From Caulobacter sp. (lineage in GTDB: Bacteria > Pseudomonadota > Alphaproteobacteria > Caulobacterales > Caulobacteraceae): DNA of 32,141 nucleotides. The stretch lies in the NCBI GenBank assembly GCA_030645575.1, contig JAUSMJ010000030.1, positions 1 through 32,141 of the forward strand. The letters are read 5' to 3'. Positions 27,708 through 32,141 of this stretch are shown here, in pieces (the first letter of the stretch is position 1; the number at the start of each line of letters is the position of its first letter). Both the position numbers and the translations under genes were made by a program. Below the pieces are notes generated by a model. It ran no database searches. It had not been told where the DNA came from and saw nothing but the letters and a program-made list of their open reading frames with translations.

Positions 27708-28115
27708 ATGGAACCGACTCTTAGCACCAGACCCCGCCGTCCGCGTCCCAAGGTCGTCACCCTCAGCGACGCCGCTGCCGCGCGGGTGAAGGAGATCATG
27801 GGCCGAAAGCACGACGAAGAGCCCGACAAGCCTTACGTCGGCCTGCGCGTGGGTGTGAAGAACGGCGGCTGCGCCGGGCAGGAGTACGTCCTCGAATACG
27901 CCGAAACGGCCGATCCGCTGGACGAGGTGATCGAGGACCACGGCGTCACCATCCTGATCGAGCCGAAGGCCGTGCTGTTCCTGGTCGGCGCGGAGATCGA
28001 CTACGAGGTCAGCCGGTTGAGCTCGAAGTTCGTCTTCCGCAATCCCAACGAGACCGACGCCTGCGGCTGTGGCGAGAGCGTGACGATCCAGCCGGCGGCG
28101 GACCGCGGGGCCTAG
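27708..28115 (+). CDS. sufA: SufA-type A-type Fe-S carrier
   Basis: 135 aa. The three cluster-ligand cysteines are C55 (NGGCAGQEY), C119 and C121 (ACGCGES). The A-type fold segments are VVTLSDAAAARVKEIM and VGLRVGVKNGGCAG, then SSKFVFRNPNE. A basic Pro/Arg-rich tail of 15 residues precedes it. It closes the suf cluster. The inverted repeat before it may set it apart from the rest. Confidence 0.92.
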   Translation: MEPTLSTRPRRPRPKVVTLSDAAAARVKEIMGRKHDEEPDKPYVGLRVGVKNGGCAGQEYVLEYAETADPLDEVIEDHGVTILIEPKAVLFLVGAEIDYEVSRLSSKFVFRNPNETDACGCGESVTIQPAADRGA

Positions 28116-28205
28116 GCGCGGGTTTCCGCATTATGGGTAGGTCGGACGTTGTCGGCCTCCAAGCGCGGTGAAATCGTCGCCTCTCCTAAGGGGGAGGACG
28201 ACATC

Positions 28206-28610
28206 ATGATCAAACTCGGTTCAATGGTCGCCGCGGCCACGATTCTGGCGGCGGGTTCGGCCGGCGCCATGGAATTCGAGGGCCTGTCGCGAGACAACTT
28301 CGCGGCCTGGTCCTACGGCGTCGGCTCGGTTCAGTCGAACGGCTCGGCGCGCACCCTGGTGGTCAAGGCGATCTACAACACGCCCACCCAGTTCAGCGCG
28401 AACACGCCGCCCGTATCCTGGTCCCTGCACAACGCCTCGATCGACTGCGCGGCCAAGACCACGACCTTCATCAGCGGCGCGAACTACGGCGCCAATGGTC
28501 AGGAGCTCTATCCAGCCAACCCGGGCCAGCCGACACCGTGGAGCGCCGCCACGCCGGGCCTGCTGGACTTCGTGACCCAGGTTTGCGCGACGGACTGGAG
28601 CAAGATGTAG
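28206..28610 (+). CDS. Hypothetical secreted protein
   Basis: 134 aa. A Sec signal (MIKLGSMVAAATILAAGSAGA) precedes a mature part of about 113 residues with two Cys (SIDCAAKT, QVCATDW). No known domain recognised. I chose the ATG at 28206 because GGGGGAGG lies about 8 nt upstream and it gives a clean signal peptide; the frame is open from 28149. Single gene. Confidence 0.75.
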   Translation: MIKLGSMVAAATILAAGSAGAMEFEGLSRDNFAAWSYGVGSVQSNGSARTLVVKAIYNTPTQFSANTPPVSWSLHNASIDCAAKTTTFISGANYGANGQELYPANPGQPTPWSAATPGLLDFVTQVCATDWSKM

Positions 28611-28621
28611 AGGGTCAGATA

Positions 28622-28676
28622 TCCCTCTCACAAAGGGAGAGGGAGGGGCCCGCGCGCAGCGTGGGAGGGTGAGGGG
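28622..28676. repeat. CCCTCTC-type hairpin repeat fragment
   Basis: CCCTCTC-ACAAAG-GGAGAGGG makes a hairpin, followed by GGGGCCCGCGCGCAGCG and GGGAGGGTGAGGGG. It has the form of a widespread half-element repeat, with no second arm nearby. It marks the end of the suf region and the start of the accessory stretch. Confidence 0.6.
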
Positions 28677-28773
28677 TTACGGCGCTAGCTGGTCACTCAC
28701 GACCGGCATTATGTAGGAAACACACCAACCGGGTAACACCGTGATCGCGGCGGGGCTGATATCGCTGGCGTTG

Positions 28774-29658
28774 TTAGGTCGAGGAATTTCCCTCCACGCA
28801 GGCGCGCAGTTCGCCCCTTTCCATGACAGTGCTCTCAGTACCTCGATAACTGAATCTGAATTCTCGTTCCTTTCCGAACGCATCCATATAGGTGATGTAG
28901 CCGTAAGCATAAATTCCACTATGCCCGGCCCATACACTGGCCGCGTCGCCTCCGGGATCTATTTCGCAATAGAGTTCTTCTGTCCCCGTGGGAGCCATGG
29001 GTATGCCGGAGACCTGTTTGGCAGGCGGCCCGCCTTTAATATGTCCCCCTCTAGACGGGAATGGCCCAAACCATCCTCCAGCATAGGCGTGCACGTCGTA
29101 GGCTGGGGTTTGCCCGTAGTTCTTTATGAGAACTTTGACCATGATGACGCCATCAGATGGGGCGGCCTTTATATCAGATATGCCAATGTAGGCGCGCAAC
29201 TGGCGGTCAGAAGCGATTTCGGTGATAGCGAGCGCCTTAGAGGCGATCTTCGTCGCGTCATTGGCTTCCCGAACGGCGTCACGGGTTGCTTTGAGCGTCC
29301 CCCAGATCAGCCACAATCCAAAAGCGCCCACGAAAACCTGAATGATCGTCAGCCCGACAAGTGCGCGCTGAGCGTGGAGATCGGCCTCAGAGCGGCCATC
29401 GCGCTCCTGCTCGCGCCTCTCGGTATAGTCGGGGGCTTTCTTGGCGGTGATCGTCTCTCTCAGTGGGTGCGCGCCCGTAACAGCCACAGCAGCACGCTGG
29501 GAGACGGTCTGGGACTTCTTTGCGTCGGGAGCGGGCTGCTGCTGGCCATCTGCGGATTGTGGGTGTCGCTCGGTTGGACCGGCACCACCTAGCCCTACCG
29601 CTAGTCCAAGCGCAGCGAAGACTGCCCAAGCACGTGCATGACGGCGAAGAGAAACCAC
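28774..29658 (-). CDS. Hypothetical membrane protein
   Basis: 294 aa. A possible signal or first TM segment (AWAVFAALGLAVGLGG), a Lys/Glu-rich stretch, a strong transmembrane helix (about 99-120, VGLTIIQVFVGAFGLWLIWGTL), then a helix (RDAVREANDATKIASKALAITEIASDRQLRAYIGI) and a beta-rich C-terminal domain of about 160 residues. This helix-plus-beta layout is common in phage and island proteins of unknown role. The start overlaps the DUF6471 gene by 58 nt, so an internal start is possible. GC content is lower than in the core genes. Confidence 0.65.
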   Translation of the reverse strand: MVSLRRHARAWAVFAALGLAVGLGGAGPTERHPQSADGQQQPAPDAKKSQTVSQRAAVAVTGAHPLRETITAKKAPDYTERREQERDGRSEADLHAQRALVGLTIIQVFVGAFGLWLIWGTLKATRDAVREANDATKIASKALAITEIASDRQLRAYIGISDIKAAPSDGVIMVKVLIKNYGQTPAYDVHAYAGGWFGPFPSRGGHIKGGPPAKQVSGIPMAPTGTEELYCEIDPGGDAASVWAGHSGIYAYGYITYMDAFGKEREFRFSYRGTESTVMERGELRACVEGNSST

Positions 29659-29828
29659 GCTGGATACGCCCCCCGGTTTATCTTGACCGTGATGGAGCCT
29701 TCGGTCTCCTGCAACCCAATTTCGTTCAGCCGCTTAGCCAACTCGGCATAGCTGACGCCGGCCCTCTTCAGTTCGGCCTTAAGCACTCGCTTAGCCAGGT
29801 CGGTCCATTGCGCATTACCTTCGGACAT
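29601..29828 (-). CDS. DUF6471 domain protein, HTH-like
   Basis: 75 aa. QWTDLAKRVLKAELKRAGVSYAELAKRLNEIGLQETEGSITVKINRG matches DUF6471 as I recall it, and the helix-turn-helix spacing resembles Xre/lambda repressors. I chose the ATG at 29828 with GAGG 5 nt upstream. It is preceded by a palindromic promoter (see next entry), and I infer that it regulates itself. The function of the family is not established. Confidence 0.75.
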   Translation of the reverse strand: MSEGNAQWTDLAKRVLKAELKRAGVSYAELAKRLNEIGLQETEGSITVKINRGAYPAWFLFAVMHVLGQSSLRLD

Positions 29829-29841
29829 GAGAACCTCGCAC

Positions 29842-29884
29842 TTGCAATAGAAACCTATCATATATGTTAGTTTGGCTATTGCAA
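29842..29884 (-). promoter_or_regulatory. Palindromic promoter/operator of the DUF6471 gene
   Basis: TTGCAATAG (29842-29850) and CTATTGCAA (29876-29884) are a perfect inverted pair, extended by AAAC/GTTT. On the minus strand TTGCAA-N16-TATGAT forms a good promoter (-10 in 5 of 6 positions). The start point should fall near 29849, within the promoter-proximal arm, so a protein binding the palindrome would block initiation. Confidence 0.6.
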
Positions 29885-29933
29885 ACGGGGCAATCTCACC
29901 TTACATATTCGTTAGCTTAATAACGGATATGAC

Positions 29934-30890
29934 ATGTCTCAGCACTTCCTCCTCTCAGCCTCGGCCCGCACGCTCTCCCTCGCCAGGGTCATGCGTATGT
30001 CGGACGACGAGGCGTTCGAGACCTTCGCGACCCTGCGTTGGGCCGACACGGACGGTGAGCCTATGTGCGGCAAGTGTGGCTGCACGGAAGTCTACAAGTT
30101 CAGAGCTCGCCACCTGTTCAAATGCTCGGCCTGTGTCGTCCAGTTCACGGTCACCAGTGGCACGATCTTCGCCAGCCGCAAGATGCCTCTGCGCGACATC
30201 CTCGCCGCCATCGCGATCTTCGTGAACGGTGCGAAGGGTCACAGCGCCTTGCAACTGAGCCGGGATCTGGACTGCCAGTACAAGACGGCCTTCGTCCTGC
30301 TGCACAAGCTGCGCGAAGCCCTGACGGCCGAACAGGAAGGCTCATTGGACGGGACGGTCGAAATCGACGGCGCCTATTTCGGCGGCTACGTGAAGCCCGC
30401 CAACTACAAGGATCATCGCGTCGATCGCCGCACCGCGATTGCCCAGACCGGCAAGCGCCAGGTGGTCGTTGTCATGCGCGAGCGCGATGGGCAAACGGTC
30501 ACGCATGTCGCCAAGAGCGAAGGCGCCGCCGTCCCGCACATCATGAGCAAAATCGCCGCCAACAGCATCATCCACGCCGATGAAGCCACGTCCTGGGACC
30601 GCCTAGATGTGCGTTACGCCATGGCGCGGATCAACCACTCGCAGTGCTACAGCGACGGCAACGCCTGCACGAACATGGCGGAGTCATTCTTCTCGCGGCT
30701 GCGTCGTGCCGAGCAAGGCACGCACCACCACATCGCCGGCCGCTACCTGCACCTGTATGCCGGGGAAATGGGCTGGCGCGAGAACAGCCGTCGCCTGTCC
30801 AACGGCGAACAATTCATCGCCGCCACCGGCGCGGCCCTCGCGCACCCGATAAGCCGCCAATGGAAAGGCTATTGGAACCGCGCTGCTTAG
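29934..30890 (+). CDS. IS1595-family transposase (ISXO2-like), full length
   Basis: 318 aa. The zinc ribbon is C45/C48 and C64/C67 (CGKCGC, CSAC), typical of IS1595. The ISXO2-like domain carries EIDGAYFGG (D145), HADEAT (D216) and NMAESFFSRLRR (E250). The coding frame is intact from start to stop, so the transposase could be functional. I could not identify terminal inverted repeats or target duplications at the expected positions, so the element ends are undefined. The divergent DUF6471/membrane pair could be passenger or neighbour DNA. Confidence 0.9.
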   Translation: MSQHFLLSASARTLSLARVMRMSDDEAFETFATLRWADTDGEPMCGKCGCTEVYKFRARHLFKCSACVVQFTVTSGTIFASRKMPLRDILAAIAIFVNGAKGHSALQLSRDLDCQYKTAFVLLHKLREALTAEQEGSLDGTVEIDGAYFGGYVKPANYKDHRVDRRTAIAQTGKRQVVVVMRERDGQTVTHVAKSEGAAVPHIMSKIAANSIIHADEATSWDRLDVRYAMARINHSQCYSDGNACTNMAESFFSRLRRAEQGTHHHIAGRYLHLYAGEMGWRENSRRLSNGEQFIAATGAALAHPISRQWKGYWNRAA

Positions 30891-30919
30891 GCGCGATACT
30901 CCATCTGTCAGCCCGACGT

Positions 30920-31044
30920 TTGGTCACGGGAGGCTGATGCGCTGTTGCGCGTGAACACAGGTCCGCTCTGTCGGGCGACCTGCTCAATAAAACACCTTCG
31001 GGGAATAGGCAGGACGCGCCTTCCCTGTGTTCGCGCGTGACCAA
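30920..31044 (+). ncRNA. ssrS: Structured RNA resembling alphaproteobacterial 6S RNA
   Basis: TTGGTCACG (30920-30928) pairs with CGTGACCAA (31036-31044), and GAACACAGG (30953-30961) with CCTGTGTTC (31024-31032). A local GCGC-TGTT-GCGC hairpin is in the 5' half. Inside, CCTGC/GCAGG (30979-30983, 31009-31013) forms a terminal stem capped by CC-UUCG-GG, and unpaired segments (30962-30978 and 31014-31023) make a central bubble, the layout of 6S RNA, which binds sigma70-RNA polymerase like an open promoter. The UUCG loop fixes the plus strand. The resemblance to alphaproteobacterial 6S RNA is from memory. Possible terminator hairpin at 31047-31064. Confidence 0.6.
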
Positions 31045-31046
31045 CC

Positions 31047-31064
31047 ACCCGGCTTCCGCCGGGT
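31047..31064 (+). terminator. Hairpin after the structured RNA
   Basis: ACCCGGC-TTCC-GCCGGGT, a perfect 7-bp stem with a tetraloop, 3 nt after the end of the structured RNA. There is no T-tract, so it may be only a stable 3' hairpin. Confidence 0.5.
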
Positions 31065-31081
31065 CGCGGGGCACAGGGGAT

Positions 31082-31603
31082 ATGGCGGCTTGGCAGAAAA
31101 TAAACGGCGCCACGGTCGCCGTCGCACTCACAGCGCTTTCGTCACCCGTTCACTCACAGGCGGTCGCTATCGCGCCGCTTACTGGGCAACAGGCTGTCCG
31201 TAGCGAGTTCGCTCAGAACATGACAGGCAGCTGCGGAGGCGCTGTCGTGCGTGTGTTGGGGATCAGTTCTATCAACGGCGATACGTTCGGGATTGATATA
31301 GATTCGGGCCGGGTGATCGTGCGTAACCGCGCCGCCAGTACGCACGAGATAGTCGTGCGAGACTTCCTGTCCGACCATAACGGCGTCGCCTGCGTCGGTC
31401 CGGCGGGCCTTGAATCGGTGCTGTTGTGGTCAACCTGCGGCGGCAGCGCCTGCAGCGACGACTTCGGCTTTATGGTGATCAACCCAAGGCGCATGGTCAT
31501 CGTTGCCGGCGCGGATCATCTGAACAAACCGTGCGATGCGCGATGCGCGGCGTCGGCCACGTCCAGTGTTGTGCCGTTGCGCTTAAACGGTCTTCTGGAT
31601 TAA
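31082..31603 (+). CDS. Hypothetical secreted Cys-rich protein
   Basis: 173 aa starting MAAWQKINGATVAVALTALSSPVHSQA, a signal peptide. The mature part has several Cys (GSCGGAVV, GVACVG, STCGGSACSDD, KPCDARCAAS), suggesting periplasmic disulfides. No known family recognised. The frame is open to 31037, inside the structured RNA; I prefer the ATG at 31082, with AGGGG only 2 nt away, so the start is uncertain. Confidence 0.65.
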   Translation: MAAWQKINGATVAVALTALSSPVHSQAVAIAPLTGQQAVRSEFAQNMTGSCGGAVVRVLGISSINGDTFGIDIDSGRVIVRNRAASTHEIVVRDFLSDHNGVACVGPAGLESVLLWSTCGGSACSDDFGFMVINPRRMVIVAGADHLNKPCDARCAASATSSVVPLRLNGLLD

Positions 31604-31660
31604 GGTAGAAGGCTAACAGGGCTGCAACCCTGCTGGCCTAAAGCCGTGATGTGGGACCAT

Positions 31661-31681
31661 CGGTTAGACACACTCTAACCG
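31661..31681. promoter_or_regulatory. 8-bp palindrome before the 65-aa ORF
   Basis: CGGTTAGA (31661-31668) and TCTAACCG (31674-31681) are perfect reverse complements around 5 nt. It overlaps the ribosome site GAAAGG of the ORF at 31694. A second hairpin, CAGGG-CTGCAA-CCCTG, is at 31617-31632 just after the preceding stop. The former could be an operator or RNA switch, the latter a terminator. Confidence 0.5.
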
Positions 31682-31693
31682 AAAGGCCCAGTT

Positions 31694-31891
31694 ATGCCAA
31701 ATTCCAATACTTTCACTTTTGACGTGTCTGCTATCAAACAGGCCCTTCTAAGACGCGCACCGCTTCCCGCAGGACTCTCAATGCGCGATCCCGCGCTTGT
31801 TGCTTTGCTGCAGCGATTGATTGCGACTCGTCAGATCGAATATGGACCCCAACTGAAACGCTGGGACGTTCATCGGTCGTTGCGTTCTTGA
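31694..31891 (+). CDS. Hypothetical small ORF
   Basis: 65 aa (MPNSNTFTFDVSAIKQALL...), rich in Leu/Arg with a helical centre. GAAAGG lies 7 nt before the ATG. Most of it is antisense to the 81-aa ORF on the other strand, so at most one is likely to be a conventional gene. No family recognised. Confidence 0.4.
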   Translation: MPNSNTFTFDVSAIKQALLRRAPLPAGLSMRDPALVALLQRLIATRQIEYGPQLKRWDVHRSLRS

Positions 31892-31979
31892 GATAGATTT
31901 GAACGTCTGCCCATTGCCAGCCTTCGTCGGTGTTCCCGTTGTCGGGCAGCGCGATCCGAAGCGATTCCAACACGTACAT
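31734..31979 (-). CDS. Hypothetical small protein
   Basis: 81 aa (MYVLESLRIALPDNGNTDEGWQWADVQIYLKN...) ending in a long charged helix (SIAAAKQQARDRALRVLREAVRVLEG). GGGAGGG is 6 nt upstream of the ATG at 31979, a strong site. Composition and ribosome site make it more credible than the antisense ORF. The IS481-type end lies about 23 bp upstream of its start, so its promoter may have been displaced. Confidence 0.6.
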   Translation of the reverse strand: MYVLESLRIALPDNGNTDEGWQWADVQIYLKNATTDERPSVSVGVHIRSDESQSIAAAKQQARDRALRVLREAVRVLEGPV

Positions 31980-32001
31980 AGTCGACCCTCCCTTTTCCCT
32001 G

Positions 32002-32141
32002 TGTTCAGACCGGAGACATCGGTGACGGGTGTTCGGGGACATCCGTGACACCTTTGGGCCTCGCAGGGAGGTCTGGAGATGCCGTTCACGGGAGTCTCGG
32101 CGATGGATCGCAAGCAGGAGTTTGTCCGCCTGGCGCTGGCG
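32002..32141 (+). mobile_element. Left end of an IS481-type insertion sequence (continues past the window)
   Basis: TGTTCAGACCGGAGACATCGG at 32002 and the related TGTTCGGGGACATCCGTGAC at 32030 are the paired end motifs I associate with IS481 elements. They share GACATC(G/C)GTGAC. The transposase start lies 77 bp inside. The right end and any target duplication lie outside the window. Confidence 0.75.
32079..32141 (+). CDS. IS481-family transposase, first 21 residues
   Basis: ATG at 32079 opens a frame (MPFTGVSAMDRKQEFVRLAL, then Ala) with no stop before the window edge. MDRKQEFVRLAL matches IS481-type transposase N-termini before the first HTH. GGGAGG and TGGAG lie just upstream. An in-frame ATG at 32103 is a second possible start. 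Confidence 0.7.
   Translation, partial: MPFTGVSAMDRKQEFVRLALA

Noticed and set aside
28741..29592. 283-codon plus-strand ORF
   Set aside because: Antisense to the membrane-protein gene, which has a convincing transmembrane helix and amphipathic segment; the plus ORF has no ribosome site or family features.
29885..30910. Terminal inverted repeats of the IS1595 element
   Set aside because: I compared the flanks of the transposase and found no convincing matching ends; CGTTA/TAACG at 29910-29925 is local only.

Overview
The window is high-GC DNA from an alphaproteobacterium, most likely family Caulobacteraceae (Caulobacter, Phenylobacterium or a close relative). The strongest evidence is an adjacent divK-pleD pair with near-canonical DivK and a 454-residue PleD with the REC-REC-GGDEF layout, followed by rpmG. 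A bactofilin/M23 peptidase pair, a Caulobacter-like -10 element (CCTAGATC) before the Fe-S regulator and a CtrA-like box before divK agree with this. No database search was possible; names rest on motifs and family memory.

Layout. 1-3.1 kb: clpS-clpA (clpA runs off the left edge) and a DinB-type polymerase, all on the minus strand. 3.2-6.1 kb: a Rieske oxygenase facing a ROK kinase/HAD hydrolase pair. 6.1-8.2 kb: the cell-cycle and c-di-GMP genes divK and pleD, then rpmG in opposite orientation. 8.2-13.9 kb: a lipoprotein, two overlapping Nudix genes, a DUF4424 protein, an M23 peptidase-bactofilin operon and a 1-Cys Bcp peroxiredoxin. 14-19.2 kb: tyrS, a DOMON-like/NamZ-like (DUF1343)/DUF1697 operon, ppa and an alpha/beta hydrolase. 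19.3-28.1 kb: a suf operon: Rrf2 regulator, NifS/IscS-like desulfurase, sufB, a 111-aa unknown, a VOC/DUF559 fusion, sufC, sufD, sufS, a SufT-type DUF59 gene and a SufA-type carrier.

28.1-32.1 kb looks accessory: a small secreted protein, a membrane protein, a DUF6471 gene under a palindromic promoter, a full-length IS1595-family transposase, a structured RNA that resembles alphaproteobacterial 6S RNA, a secreted Cys-rich protein, two small ORFs that overlap antisense, and the left end of an IS481-type element cut by the window edge.

The most unusual property is the number of intergenic inverted-repeat elements (about ten, in several families). Inside the suf operon they sit between sufD and sufS, sufC and sufD, and sufT and sufA. 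A C/G-rich palindromic repeat is translated in frame, joining a VOC domain to a DUF559 nuclease-like domain. Just upstream, another copy of that repeat truncates a second VOC start whose codons differ from the intact copy while its residues match.
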